From: Pseudomonas fluorescens
GTDB lineage: Bacteria > Pseudomonadota > Gammaproteobacteria > Pseudomonadales > Pseudomonadaceae
Reading direction: 5' to 3'
NCBI RefSeq assembly: GCF_001623525.1
Contig: NZ_CP015225.1
Span: 3,472,001 to 3,536,000 of the forward strand
Length of the DNA stretch: 64,000 nt
Of the stretch, positions 26,726 through 35,698 are shown piece by piece; the first letter of the stretch is position 1, and the number at the start of each line of letters is the position of its first letter. A program made the position numbers and the translations under genes. The notes below the pieces were generated by a model that did not search any database, was not told the DNA's origin, and saw only the letters and a list, made by a program, of their open reading frames with translations.

Positions 26726-28222
26726 TCAGGCGGCGGCGTCGTATTGCAGGCGGAATTGGTTGAGCAGCGCGAACACCCGCAGGCCGTTGATGTAGTCCGG
26801 TGGGAACAGCACATTGACCCGGCTCGGGTCCTGGCTGTCGCGCTCGACGATCAAGTGCTCGGCGAACAGCTCAGCGTTTTCCACGTGGCCTTCCAGCTCG
26901 AGCTTGGCGTATTGCGCGATCAGTTCGCCGCGGATGGTGCTCGGGGTCACGATGGGCTGGCCGGCGCCGAAACGGGTGCCGTCGGAGGCCAGTTTGTGGC
27001 GACCGTACTTGCTGGTGATCACGCTTTGCAGGCGGCGGACGATGAACGCCGACTGGTGCATGGTTTCGCTGTCCAGGTAGGAGTTGTCGGCCTGGCCGAA
27101 GGCATTCTTCTGATACGTGGTGATGGAACGCTGGATGCGTACGTAGCCACCTTCGTAATACGCCGTGGCGATGCCGTAGTTGAGCAGCGACTGGCGCTCG
27201 GTCAGGGTGAAACGCTCGCTGGCCGGTGCCGGGTCCAAGCCTGGCAGGCTGCCGCTCTGGGTCGGACGGCTGGCGTCGGCGGAGATGAACACCGCCGTAC
27301 GCGCCGCCAAGGCCGCGGCCTGGACCCAGAACGGTTGCGGTACGCCCAGCTCCAGCGCCTGGAGGGTCATGTGCTGGTCGTTGCGCGCCTGTCCGGCGGC
27401 AACCAGGGTGCCAATGGTGCCGCGCTTGGCGCTGTAGACATGGCCGAACAACTGCTTGGCCCAGGACCAGCGACCGGTGTTGTCGTCCATGACCGCTTGC
27501 CAGGTGTTGAGGCTCGCCACATCGGACCAGGGCATGGCGATGAACTCGAAGGGTTCGTCGCCCAGGGCTGCGACGGCAGCGGTCTGGTCCGGCACGCCGG
27601 CACCGCCGGTCATCGCAGTGATGGCGGCGGTCAGCCCCGCCGGGGTGTTTTCGCCATTGCTCTTGCCCAGGCGATTGAATTGCAGGTTGATGTCGTTGCC
27701 GCTGTCACCGGTCCATTTGGCGCGGAGCGTCACGACACCTTCGGCGGCCGCAGCGGCCACCGGCAGGTCAGCGGCCGCGTTGATTTTCAAGGCCAGCGCA
27801 GTGGCGGCCTGGGCCGCCGTGGCGCCGTTGACGATGGCGGCCTGGACGCGTACACCGCCAACGTACAGGCTGAGCACACCGCTTTCAGTCGCCTCGCCGG
27901 TGAAGGTCAGCACGCCCTGGGCAATGGCGCCTTCGACGTTGTGCAGCGGCAGGCACCAGATTTCACCGAGGGGGTCCGTCTTGCGCCAGGTCTCGTACAT
28001 CGACGCGAGCATCGAACCCTGCCCACCGATGTTCCTGGCCAGCGCGACGCTGGACACCAGCACCAGTTTGCCGACATCGGCCGGGGCGACATTGTCGTTG
28101 ACCTGGGCGACGATCAACCGGCGCATGGCCGATGACGCGCTATTGGCGGCCGAGTTGTCCATTTCGGCGTAGAACAGCGGAACACGAATGTCCGCGGGAA
28201 TGTTGCTGAATCCGATCGCCAT
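26726..28222 (-). CDS. Contractile tail sheath (Mu gpL-like)
   Basis: 498 residues, normal for the Mu sheath family: MAIGFSNIPADIRVPLFYAEMDNSAANS at the N-terminus, QGSMLASMYETWRKTDPLGEIWCLPL, and the conserved C-terminal region YGIATAYYEGGYVRIQRSITTYQKNAFGQADNSYLDSETMHQSAFIVRRLQSVITSKYGRHKLASDGTRFGAGQPIVTP. ATG 28222 overlaps the stop of the DUF2635 gene by 1 bp. Confidence 0.95.
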   Translation of the reverse strand: MAIGFSNIPADIRVPLFYAEMDNSAANSASSAMRRLIVAQVNDNVAPADVGKLVLVSSVALARNIGGQGSMLASMYETWRKTDPLGEIWCLPLHNVEGAIAQGVLTFTGEATESGVLSLYVGGVRVQAAIVNGATAAQAATALALKINAAADLPVAAAAAEGVVTLRAKWTGDSGNDINLQFNRLGKSNGENTPAGLTAAITAMTGGAGVPDQTAAVAALGDEPFEFIAMPWSDVASLNTWQAVMDDNTGRWSWAKQLFGHVYSAKRGTIGTLVAAGQARNDQHMTLQALELGVPQPFWVQAAALAARTAVFISADASRPTQSGSLPGLDPAPASERFTLTERQSLLNYGIATAYYEGGYVRIQRSITTYQKNAFGQADNSYLDSETMHQSAFIVRRLQSVITSKYGRHKLASDGTRFGAGQPIVTPSTIRGELIAQYAKLELEGHVENAELFAEHLIVERDSQDPSRVNVLFPPDYINGLRVFALLNQFRLQYDAAA

Positions 28223-28404
28223 TATTTGGCTCCCTGTGGTTTTGCCGCTTTCACGGCTTTGGTAGTGATATCGCCGTCGGCCAGACGTCGACGCCACCAG
28301 GCGTTGTCTGGCACTTCACGGCCTTCGAGGGGCAACAGATCGCCCGCTTCCGGGTCCGGTACGGCACGGCCCGGGGCCGGCAGCACAGTGATGCGTTTGC
28401 TCAT
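28222..28404 (-). CDS. DUF2635 protein (Mu gp38-like)
   Basis: 60 residues: ITVLPAPGRAVPDPEAGDLLPLEGREVPDNAWWRRRLADGDI, the clear DUF2635 signature. Function unknown; in Mu it lies between gp37 and the sheath gene, exactly as here. Confidence 0.92.
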   Translation of the reverse strand: MSKRITVLPAPGRAVPDPEAGDLLPLEGREVPDNAWWRRRLADGDITTKAVKAAKPQGAK

Positions 28405-28985
28405 GGGGTTACGTCTCCAGAGAAAGTCAGTTCCACGCGCCCGTCGGGGCCGGGACGTTTCAGATTGGGGTCCGCCGGGTCGATGGCATCGACCCGCACG
28501 GTGGCCCCGGTAAAGGACGACAAGCCGTCCAGTTCACGCTCGTGCCAGCTTTCGGCAGGCTGGCTCGCCAGATTGCGACCCAACTGGAACTCGGCGAAAA
28601 AGCGCAGCCGGTACAGCACACGGCTGCTATTGATGGAAACCAGTTCGCTGCCGTCGTATTCAATGCCGGTGTACTCGGCGCCCGGCTTGAACCCCACCAG
28701 CGCGCGCCACAGTTCGGCCCGCAGGTCGTGCAACAGATCCAGCGCTTTTGTCGCGTCAATGGCGTCGAGCACCAGCACGGCATCGAAGCGATCGCGCACC
28801 GCTTGCAGCGTGACGTTCTGAGCCGCGTTCTTGCTGGCAATGTCGGCGGTGGGCAGGACATAGGCGCAGGGGGGTTGCAGCGGGGTCTCGGCTTGCAGCG
28901 TGGCGAGGTCAAAACCTGCGGCCACACGCTGGGCAAGCGTCGGACAGTGCTCACGCAACTGCGTGAGGATCGGTGTGATCTTCAT
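28401..28985 (-). CDS. Mu gp37-like tail terminator
   Basis: 194 residues; the gp37 family caps the tail tube. MKITPILTQLREHCPTLAQRVAAGFDLATLQAETPLQPPCAYVLPTAD... and the C-terminal VDAIDPADPNLKRPGPDGRVELTFSGDV are typical. It is the first gene of the Mu-like module; a REP element separates it from gpD of the P2-like module. Confidence 0.87.
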   Translation of the reverse strand: MKITPILTQLREHCPTLAQRVAAGFDLATLQAETPLQPPCAYVLPTADIASKNAAQNVTLQAVRDRFDAVLVLDAIDATKALDLLHDLRAELWRALVGFKPGAEYTGIEYDGSELVSINSSRVLYRLRFFAEFQLGRNLASQPAESWHERELDGLSSFTGATVRVDAIDPADPNLKRPGPDGRVELTFSGDVTP

Positions 28986-29019
28986 GGGGGGACTCCAGTA
29001 TCTGAAGGTGCGAGCCTCC

Positions 29020-29102
29020 CCTGTGGGAGCGGGCTTGCTCGCGATGGCGGCGTGTCAGTCAGTGCAAATGTTGAACATCTGGGCGCTATCGCGAGCAGGG
29101 GT
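29020..29102. repeat. REP pair at the junction of the two tailocin modules
   Basis: CTGTGGGAGCGGGCTTGCTC and a truncated inverted partner (GCTATCGCGAGCAGGGG), about 45 bp apart, between gp37 and gpD. Confidence 0.8.
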
Positions 29103-29109
29103 AGTGGGA

Positions 29110-30126
29110 TCAGGCCTTGGCATCCAGGCAGGTCGCATCAATCAGGCAGCGATAGCTTTTTTCCCGGTCGCCACTGGCGGTGACCTTGTCGATCGACCAG
29201 CGACCGCGCATGAAATCCGGCCAGGTGGCGTCCAGCAGTACGATGCCCTCGGCGGACAGCCCCGGGTTGCCAGGGCACTCGATCGCCACCTTGAGGGCTT
29301 CGCGCATCATCCTGCGCACCTCGCCTTCACCGGCAGCGCGGGCGTCAGCGGCGTTCTGGAAGCGCTGGCGCAGGGTTTTGAACGGGGCGAGGCCGCTCTC
29401 CTCGACCTGCAACTTGCCGGCCGTCGCGTCCCACCAACGGGTCTTGCAACCTTGGTATTTCGCCCGGGCGGTTTCATCCAGCTTGGCCGAAATAAAAGCC
29501 TGGTCGCCAGGGCGATTGTTGGTCGTCACCGACAGTTTTATCTCGGGCAGGACCTTGCCCGACAACGACTTCGCCTGGCCGCGCCGAGCCAGCACATACA
29601 GCTCGTTGATCGGCTTGGCGACGGCGTCATAACGATGGGCCAAGCGCGTCAGGAACCCCATGTCGGTTTCGTTGGACTGGTCGATATGCTCGATCTTGAT
29701 CAGCGCCAGGTCTGGCGCCACCCGGGGAGAAAAACCGTGCCTGGACGTCAGTTGACGAAACAGCGCCCCCAGGGTCGTCGGTCCATGGCTGACGGATCGG
29801 CGCTGCTTGAACCCGGTCTGGTCCGCCGCGCTGAACGGCGCGGCCATGGCCACCAAGGTCAGGCGCAACGGGAACAGCGTCGGCGTGCGCCGGGTAATGA
29901 CGAACTCGCCCTTGTCCACCAGCCCCGACTCCAGGTAGCCGACCCGCAAACCGATTTTCCCACCCAGGCTGGGCAACCCTTCCAGCCCGTCCAGGCTGAT
30001 GGTGAGGGTCAATTGATCCGACTCGATTCCTGCCGCGTCGACGTGTGTCCAACTGAGCAATCGTGCGTTGAGCAGCGCGGCGTTCGCGCCGTACACTTCC
30101 ACCGCAGGCGTGAAACCCAATGACAT
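29110..30126 (-). CDS. P2 gpD-like baseplate hub
   Basis: 338 residues, late-control gpD family: FTPAVEVYGANAALLNARLLSWTHVDAAGIESDQLTLTISLDG, GFLTRLAHRYDAVAKPINELYVLARRGQAKSLSG and GTLVEC-like Cys-free core. Hub that carries the spike. Last gene of the P2-like module, as PA0628 is in R-pyocin loci. Confidence 0.93.
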   Translation of the reverse strand: MSLGFTPAVEVYGANAALLNARLLSWTHVDAAGIESDQLTLTISLDGLEGLPSLGGKIGLRVGYLESGLVDKGEFVITRRTPTLFPLRLTLVAMAAPFSAADQTGFKQRRSVSHGPTTLGALFRQLTSRHGFSPRVAPDLALIKIEHIDQSNETDMGFLTRLAHRYDAVAKPINELYVLARRGQAKSLSGKVLPEIKLSVTTNNRPGDQAFISAKLDETARAKYQGCKTRWWDATAGKLQVEESGLAPFKTLRQRFQNAADARAAGEGEVRRMMREALKVAIECPGNPGLSAEGIVLLDATWPDFMRGRWSIDKVTASGDREKSYRCLIDATCLDAKA

Positions 30127-30135
30127 GTTGCCTCC

Positions 30136-30348
30136 TTAATCCCAGGCCGAAACCGGTGGGGTTGCCACGGGCTTGAGGTCCACTTCCGGCAAGACCACCC
30201 ATACGCCCGCCGGCAATACAGGCCCCCATTCAGCCAGCCCCGGATTGAGCCGCCAGAGCGCCTCTTCGACGATGTCGTCACAGCGCTCAAGCTCGCGGTA
30301 CAGCAACAGATTCACCGAATCACCGGCGATACTTCGAACCCTACGCAT
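30136..30348 (-). CDS. P2 gpX-like tail protein (LysM-like)
   Basis: 70 residues: GDSVNLLLYRELERCDDIVEEALWRLNPGLAEWGPVLPAGVWVVLPEV, the gpX/LysM-like fold that sits between tube and hub. It overlaps gpU by 8 bp. Confidence 0.9.
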   Translation of the reverse strand: MRRVRSIAGDSVNLLLYRELERCDDIVEEALWRLNPGLAEWGPVLPAGVWVVLPEVDLKPVATPPVSAWD

Positions 30349-30724
30349 TGGCGAACTCCGTCAATTCAACCACCCAGCCGACCACCATCGCCGTGCCGTC
30401 ATCAATGATCTCGGTCTGTGTTTCCGTCACCTTGCTGATCTGCCACAGGCCCCAATTGCGACCGATGCCATCGACCAACGGCACGGGGACTCGCTGCGCC
30501 TGCAAGGCGCGCAACTCATCGAGGCGATCCATGGCGGTGGCGTACATCGACTTGCCGGTGATCGTCAGCCCTTGCAGGCCTTGGCCGACCTGGCTGGACT
30601 TGGGTTTGCTAGTGAGGATGTCGATGCTCTTCCAGCCACCGTCCGAGGTGCGTACCAGGCTGTGGTACGCAAAGTTTCTCGACAAACCGAAAATGAAACT
30701 GCCGAGTGCCATTTGCTGACGCAT
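30341..30724 (-). CDS. P2 gpU-like tail protein
   Basis: 127 residues: MALGSFIFGLSRNFAYHSLVRTSDGGWKSIDILTSKPKSSQVGQGLQGLTITGKSMYATAMDRLDELRALQAQRVPVPLVDGIGRNWGLW. ATG 30724 follows GGAGGTACGTG and overlaps the tape-measure stop (TGATG). Confidence 0.92.
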   Translation of the reverse strand: MRQQMALGSFIFGLSRNFAYHSLVRTSDGGWKSIDILTSKPKSSQVGQGLQGLTITGKSMYATAMDRLDELRALQAQRVPVPLVDGIGRNWGLWQISKVTETQTEIIDDGTAMVVGWVVELTEFANA

Positions 30725-32901
30725 CACGTACCTCCGTCGGTCAGGGCCGCGTCACTGCGCATGGCGAGTGAGTTGGGCATGGTCGTCAAGCCGAATTGGC
30801 CCGAGAGCTGCTGCACGACCAGGTTGGCCAACTGACTCGCGCTGGCCTGGTCCTGGCCGTTGATGTAGATGTTTGCGGTCATGGTGTTTTGTTGCGTGGT
30901 TGTCTGGGTGCTGGCCAGGTCTTTGCTGACCTGGTCTGGAGCGGCGAGTCTGTCGGCGGGGGCGACGAGCTTCTCACCCAGGGACGCGCCCGCATCGCTC
31001 CCCAACCAACCGCCCAGCAGTCCGCCAACCAGACCACCAATGGCAGTGCCAATCACCGGAACGACGCTCCCCAAAGCGGCACCGGCCGCAGACCCCGCAG
31101 CAGCGCCTGCCCAGCCGCCACCTGCCGCTCCCAGGCCTGCGCCCATCATTCGTTTGTCGCCGGTCAGTACACCCTCGGCCACATCAGCGACGGCACCGAC
31201 TACTTTTAATGGGCCGGGCGCCCTGCGGGTCATCGAGCGCAATGAGGCCGTTGGCCCGGGTGAAAAACGCCCTGCGCCTCCCAGTGAGCCTCGTGTACTG
31301 ACGCGTATTTTCGTCCTGCTCGTGGATTCGGGACGCTGGTTGGCATTGCGTGTATCCAGCTTGTCCCCACGAGGATTTCTGAAATCTTCAGAGATCACTT
31401 CCCCCAATCGGCCGGGAAGGTGCGGAGCGACCTTGCCCAACACCCGCTTGGCCACCTGATTGGACATCTCATCCCCTACAGCCTTGAGCAGCGCGCCCAC
31501 CAGCGGTTTGATCGCCGCGCCAATCAACACAATGGCCGCAGCGGCTTTAGGTGAGGACTCCGCCAACTCACTCATGCCATCGGCCAGCGACCCCAACCAC
31601 TGGAACGAGGTATCCGTCGAGGGCATCAGGGCATTTCCCGCGGCCAGCGACAAACGCTCGCTGCGGGCGTTGAGGACGTTCAGTTGGCCCTGCCGGGTGT
31701 TCGACAGCGCCAACGCGTCCTGCCGCACCGAACCATTGTTGTCCAATTGTGAAGTGGCATATTGGCCTGGGTCTTTGACCTGCCAGAACGCGGCGTTCAC
31801 ATCGTCGAGTTTCTGCGACATGCGCAACACCGCGGCATCCCCAGAGCCAAACAACGAAGAGGCCAGGGACGAGCGTTTTTCGGCCGGCTGCGCGTTCAAG
31901 GCCGCCAGCACCGACATCACTGTCCCCGGCGCGGCGTCCTTGTCACGCAAGCCGCTCGCCACCGCTTTGGGATCAAGCCCCAGTTGCTTCCAAGCCGCTT
32001 GCTCGGTCGCGGAGGCCTGATCGCCCTTGCCTAGAGCAGTCGTGAAGTGATCGAGCGCCACACCCGCTTCAGCTTGTTGCGCGCCGGTATTGAGAAGTGC
32101 CGCCGTCAGCGCCGCAGCTTGGGCAGGTTGCAGGCCCGCCGAGGTCGCGGCCGCACCGTCACGCTGCAACACTGTGCCGATCTCACTCGCTTTCGCACCA
32201 CCGGGAATCTTGCTCAGGTGGTTGGTCGCATCCGCCAGATCAAACGCTTTCTCTGCGCTGAGCTTCATGGAGGTGCGCCAGCCGAGCAGCATCTCAGCGG
32301 CTTCCATGGCTGGCATTTTGAACGTCGATGCTGTGACACCCGCATCACTGGCGAAGCGCAACAGCGCCAATTGCCGGTCCGAGGCACTGGGCAGATCGCT
32401 GCCGACTCCTGCCCTGGCCGCCAGGCTTTGCATCCTCACCACCTCAACCGCAGTGGTCCCGCCGGCCGCCACCAACGGCGCACTGGCGATACGCTGGGTT
32501 GGCTCCGCCATTTCTGCAATCTGGCGAGGCGTGAAGTGGCCGGCCTGCTTCAGATCGGCCATGGCCGAGTCCATCGCTATCGCGGGTTTGAGCAGCGCCG
32601 GTGGTTCTATACCGCCACCCGACTTACCCTTTGGCTCATTGGCCGACTCACCCTTGGCACCAGCGCCCATCGTCTGGGAAAACAATCGTTGCGCCGATAG
32701 CTTCACGGTCAGCGACTCGATCGCCGTGGTCAGCAACCCGAGCTTGAGCCCAAGTTTCTCCAGCGCCAGGTCGAGGCCCGACAGCTGATCCCTGGCGAAC
32801 GTGCCTTGTGCTGACACACCGTTCGTAGGGCTGGTATTACCGAACGCCAACCCACTCTCATTGAAGGCTGCGTATTTGAGCGAATATCTATCGTCCGCCA
32901 T
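30724..32901 (-). CDS. Tape measure protein of the P2-like module
   Basis: 725 residues; P2 gpT-like ruler. It contains a TP901-type tape-measure core (KIPGGAKASEIGTVLQRDG, LFGSGDAAVLRMSQKLDDVNAAFW) and, near residues 600-660, a glycine/alanine-zipper membrane segment (GLGAAGGGWAGAAAGSAAGAALGSVVPVIGTAIGGLVGGLLGGWLGSDAG). ATG 32901 has a CAGGAG site and starts 7 nt after the frameshifted chaperone ends. Confidence 0.93.
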   Translation of the reverse strand: MADDRYSLKYAAFNESGLAFGNTSPTNGVSAQGTFARDQLSGLDLALEKLGLKLGLLTTAIESLTVKLSAQRLFSQTMGAGAKGESANEPKGKSGGGIEPPALLKPAIAMDSAMADLKQAGHFTPRQIAEMAEPTQRIASAPLVAAGGTTAVEVVRMQSLAARAGVGSDLPSASDRQLALLRFASDAGVTASTFKMPAMEAAEMLLGWRTSMKLSAEKAFDLADATNHLSKIPGGAKASEIGTVLQRDGAAATSAGLQPAQAAALTAALLNTGAQQAEAGVALDHFTTALGKGDQASATEQAAWKQLGLDPKAVASGLRDKDAAPGTVMSVLAALNAQPAEKRSSLASSLFGSGDAAVLRMSQKLDDVNAAFWQVKDPGQYATSQLDNNGSVRQDALALSNTRQGQLNVLNARSERLSLAAGNALMPSTDTSFQWLGSLADGMSELAESSPKAAAAIVLIGAAIKPLVGALLKAVGDEMSNQVAKRVLGKVAPHLPGRLGEVISEDFRNPRGDKLDTRNANQRPESTSRTKIRVSTRGSLGGAGRFSPGPTASLRSMTRRAPGPLKVVGAVADVAEGVLTGDKRMMGAGLGAAGGGWAGAAAGSAAGAALGSVVPVIGTAIGGLVGGLLGGWLGSDAGASLGEKLVAPADRLAAPDQVSKDLASTQTTTQQNTMTANIYINGQDQASASQLANLVVQQLSGQFGLTTMPNSLAMRSDAALTDGGT

Positions 32902-32907
32902 CCCGCT

Positions 32908-33596
32908 CTACTCCTGTTTCACGCCAAGGCGAGTGATCGCAATGTCGTAGCGGCGCAAGGCCTTGCCGGCGTCCCACTCCAGGATTTCCGCCTCACTTAC
33001 CGAGTAAATGAGCGGCACCACATCGAGGATCACTTCGATGTCGCGCTCCGAAAGAAGTCCGCCGGTTTGTTTAAAAAATCGTCGATGCGCACCTGCAGTT
33101 GCGTCCAGTCGGGCACGGTCAGCAGGTCCAAATCGGGAATCATCAGGCCGGTGCAGTGGGCCGTGATGAACTCGGCGCGCTCCTTGGCCGTCTTCAGTTT
33201 TTTCATCGCCTTGGTCGCACGCAGCACCGGCATTTCAAGGGTCAGCGACGTCAGGCTGCGACCCGCGACGTCGAGCGGTTGCAGCAGCTGTACCTGGTCG
33301 GGATCGCCCTGTGGCTCATCCAGAAAGTGCGACGCCGGGCGCGTCGACATGTCGTGCACGTACTGGGCAATGCTCACGTAGTCCGGGCGCTTGAGCTGGT
33401 CGAGTTCCTTGACCGACAGCCCGGTGGCCAATTTGGCCAGTTCGAAGAACTGATCGTCTTCATCATCGCCGGCGCGGGCCAGGGCGTCTTTTTGCGCGGC
33501 GTAGTACAGCGGTTTGAGGGGGAGCTGCTCGATCTGCGCATCGTCGTCACCGATGATCGGCGACAGCAAGACGTGAACGGGAGGTGTCCAGGGCAT
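32908..33596 (-). CDS. gpE-gpE' tail chaperone, -1 frameshift product
   Basis: Predicted 229-residue fusion. In frame 0 GAT TTT TTA AAC AAA (33080-33066) contains two overlapping slippery heptamers, T-TTT-TTA and T-TTA-AAC. A -1 slip replaces the 13 codons after the slip site with 54 residues: KQTGGLLSERDIEVILDVVPL, then ...YSVSEAEILEWDAGKALRRYDIAITRLGV. The TAG lies 6 nt upstream of the tape-measure ATG. P2 E/E' is the known precedent; shifting here is inferred. Confidence 0.82.
33030..33596 (-). CDS. P2 gpE-like tail assembly chaperone, unshifted form
   Basis: 188 residues: MPWTPPVHVLLSPIIGDDDAQIEQLPLKPLYYAAQKDALARAGDDEDDQFFELAKLATGLSVKELDQLKRPDYVSIAQYVHDM. A second half repeats the layout (LDVAGRSLTSLTLEMPVLRATKAMKKLKTAKERAEFITAHCTGLMIPDLDLLTVPDWTQLQVRIDDFL), so the protein looks like an internal duplication of the chaperone domain. 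It binds the tape measure during assembly. Confidence 0.85.
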   Translation of the reverse strand: MPWTPPVHVLLSPIIGDDDAQIEQLPLKPLYYAAQKDALARAGDDEDDQFFELAKLATGLSVKELDQLKRPDYVSIAQYVHDMSTRPASHFLDEPQGDPDQVQLLQPLDVAGRSLTSLTLEMPVLRATKAMKKLKTAKERAEFITAHCTGLMIPDLDLLTVPDWTQLQVRIDDFLNKPADFFRSATSK

Positions 33597-33627
33597 GGAA
33601 TCAGTTCCTTGGTAAATCAGAGGACAA

Positions 33628-33722
33628 CCTGTGGGAGCGAGCTCGCTCGCGATGACGTCGGATCAGTCAGCATCGATGTTGGCTGACACACCGCTATCGC
33701 GAGCAAGCTCGCTCCCACAAGG
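33628..33722. repeat. REPIN inside the tailocin operon
   Basis: CTGTGGGAGCGAGCTCGCTC and its inverted copy GAGCAAGCTCGCTCCCACAA lie 35 bp apart in the gap between the tail tube and chaperone genes. Confidence 0.9.
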
Positions 33723-33748
33723 ATCGGGTTCAACTGACGGGCATTCGT

Positions 33749-34255
33749 TTACGGCAACAACACCGCACGGCGAGCATCACCGAGGATGTCGACGCCGTTG
33801 AGCACGAACTTCTGGGTGCGCACGTCGATGTCGATCACCGGGACGCCGTTTTCCAGGCGGTTGTAGGTGCGGCAGGACAGCTCCAGGTTGGTCTTGGGTT
33901 TCTCGCCCATTTTCAGCAGGGTTTCCTCGAGGGACTTCAACTTGCCACCCACCGTGTGGTAGGTAAACCAGGTGTTGCCGTCCTGATCCTGGCCGGCTTC
34001 ACGCACGCTCAGCAGAATGTCGTCGCCCACGCTCACGCCCAGCGCCAGCATGACTTCCGGACCGAGGCCTTGCAGCGTCAGCTTGGCTGTCAGCACTTTG
34101 CCGCCCTTGGCCATTTCCTCGCCAATGAAACGGCCGCCACGCATCTCTTCCATGTCGAATTCGATCTTCGGCGGGGTGAACTCTTCCACGGTCGCCGACA
34201 ACGGCAAGCCTTGCAGGGTGGCCGCGATGGCCTGTCTTACGCGGTTGGTAAACAT
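33749..34255 (-). CDS. Tail tube protein (P2 FII-like)
   Basis: 168 residues: VRQAIAATLQGLPLSATVEEFTPPKIEFDMEEMRGGRFIGEEMAKGGKVLTAKLTLQGLGPEVMLALGVSVGD... and ...NLELSCRTYNRLENGVPVIDIDVRTQKFVLNGVDILGDAR. Inner-tube subunit, the PA0623 position of R-pyocins. ATG overlaps the sheath stop (TAATG). Confidence 0.95.
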   Translation of the reverse strand: MFTNRVRQAIAATLQGLPLSATVEEFTPPKIEFDMEEMRGGRFIGEEMAKGGKVLTAKLTLQGLGPEVMLALGVSVGDDILLSVREAGQDQDGNTWFTYHTVGGKLKSLEETLLKMGEKPKTNLELSCRTYNRLENGVPVIDIDVRTQKFVLNGVDILGDARRAVLLP

Positions 34256-35421
34256 TAGAGAACGTCCTCCAGGAACTGCTCGATGATTTCATCGCGGGCA
34301 TTGAGTTGATAAATCATGTGTTCGTTCGGCGCGTAGCGGCCGTAGTCGATGACCACGTACCAGGTGCCGTTCTTGTACTTCTCGACGCTGTTCAATTCCG
34401 GGTGCAGGTACACGCTGCCGCCGGGAATGGTTTCGTCGGCGACCAGGGTTTGCAGCCAGTCGTTGATGCGCTTGACCTCCTGGTCCATGAACGACTTGGT
34501 CAGGTTCTTGGCCATGGCCTTCTGGCCGGCCTTGACCAGCTTGCGGCTGATGGCATCTTCCAGGCCGACGTAGCTGATGAACTTGCCGGTGATGGAGCGG
34601 TTGCCCAGCAAGGAGAAGCCGCCGAGGATGGTCCGGGCGTAATAGCTGACGCCGTAGCGGTTGAGCAGATCGCCCTCGGTGGAGGTGTCGAGGATGTTGT
34701 ATTCCACGGTGCGGGAAACGTCTTCGGCGTAGGTGACCTGGTTGCCCGGGCTCTCCCATTGCTTGACCTTGGCGAGGGCGGCGATGGCCAGGCTCGACGG
34801 GGCCAGGAAGACGTTTTTCTTCGCGGCCTTGGAGTACACCGCCGGCATGTTGTGCACCACCAGGCAACGGTCGAAACCGAGGTCCGCACCGCCCAACTCC
34901 TGACTGTAAGTCACCTGGTCGGCGACCGAGGCATCCTTGCCATCGAGCACCACACGGGCCTTGATGCGCTTGCCGAACGAGGCGAACTCACTGGCGACGG
35001 CCTTGGTGCCGGTAAAGCCTGGCGCGCCGATGATGGTCAGGTCTTCAGCGACCCCACTCAACGCGGCCAGGCCCAACTTGCGCCCGGTCTGCGCTTCGAT
35101 GCCGCCGATCACATTGTTCTGCGTGTCGGCCAGCGTGGCGCCCTCTTCGACGATCACCACGTACACCGGCACCTTGACCACTTTGAGGATCTGGTAGACA
35201 GCGTGGAACAACGTCCCCGCTTCGGCACCGGTCGGGTCCAGCTGGGCCTGGGTGGTGAAGCTGTTGATACGGAACGGCGTGTTTTTCGGAATCAGCGGGT
35301 TGGCATTCGGCGCGGTGCCGACCAGCCCGATGACGTTGTCACCCAGGCCACCCATGGCCTCGGGAGATTCAGTGGCATTGACGGTAATGCCGTTGTGCTC
35401 GAAGTTCAAAACCTCAGCCAT
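34255..35421 (-). CDS. Contractile tail sheath (P2 FI-like)
   Basis: 388 residues: MAEVLNFEHNGITVNATESPEAMGGLGDNVIGLVGTAPNANPLIPKNTPFRINSF at the N-terminus and ...RYGVSYYARTILGGFSLLGNRSITGKFISYVGLEDAISRKLVKAGQKAMAKNLTKSFMDQEVKRINDWLQTLVADETIPGGSVYLHPELN at the C-terminus, matching R-pyocin sheath (PA0622). It follows the 69-residue gene by 2 bp. Confidence 0.96.
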   Translation of the reverse strand: MAEVLNFEHNGITVNATESPEAMGGLGDNVIGLVGTAPNANPLIPKNTPFRINSFTTQAQLDPTGAEAGTLFHAVYQILKVVKVPVYVVIVEEGATLADTQNNVIGGIEAQTGRKLGLAALSGVAEDLTIIGAPGFTGTKAVASEFASFGKRIKARVVLDGKDASVADQVTYSQELGGADLGFDRCLVVHNMPAVYSKAAKKNVFLAPSSLAIAALAKVKQWESPGNQVTYAEDVSRTVEYNILDTSTEGDLLNRYGVSYYARTILGGFSLLGNRSITGKFISYVGLEDAISRKLVKAGQKAMAKNLTKSFMDQEVKRINDWLQTLVADETIPGGSVYLHPELNSVEKYKNGTWYVVIDYGRYAPNEHMIYQLNARDEIIEQFLEDVL

Positions 35422-35423
35422 GG

Positions 35424-35633
35424 TTATTCAGCCTTTTTGGTGGCGGCCTTTTTGGCCGGGGTGGATGCAGAGGCCGATTCGCCGGCCTCGGTTTTTTTCA
35501 GCTCCAGGCGACCGGCGCTGCGCAAGGCATTGGCCTCGACGTCGAGCAGGTCGAGTTCCTGGCCAGTGGTCGACCAGTGACCGCCGCCGGTGGGGAATGG
35601 GAGGAGTACGGTGTAGGTTTGGCGTGGTGCCAT
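35424..35633 (-). CDS. Small tail-associated protein of the P2-like module
   Basis: 69 residues: MAPRQTYTVLLPFPTGGGHWSTTGQELDLLDVEANALRSAGRLELKKTEAGESASASTPAKKAATKKAE. A small folded part is followed by a Lys/Ala tail. It lies directly upstream of the sheath, a position similar to DUF2635 in the Mu-like module. Exact role unknown. Confidence 0.75.
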   Translation of the reverse strand: MAPRQTYTVLLPFPTGGGHWSTTGQELDLLDVEANALRSAGRLELKKTEAGESASASTPAKKAATKKAE

Positions 35634-35653
35634 TTTTGGTTCTCCAGATACGG

Positions 35654-35677
35654 AAAAGCCCCTTGGAAAGGGGCTTT
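35654..35677 (-). terminator. Terminator-like hairpin upstream of the sheath operon segment
   Basis: AAAGCCCCTT and AAGGGGCTTT form a perfect 10-bp stem with a 3-nt loop; the trailing T run on the coding strand is short (TTTT then CC). It lies just 5' of the 69-residue gene. Confidence 0.6.
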
Positions 35678-35698
35678 GGGTTGTTTTTGACGGATAAG

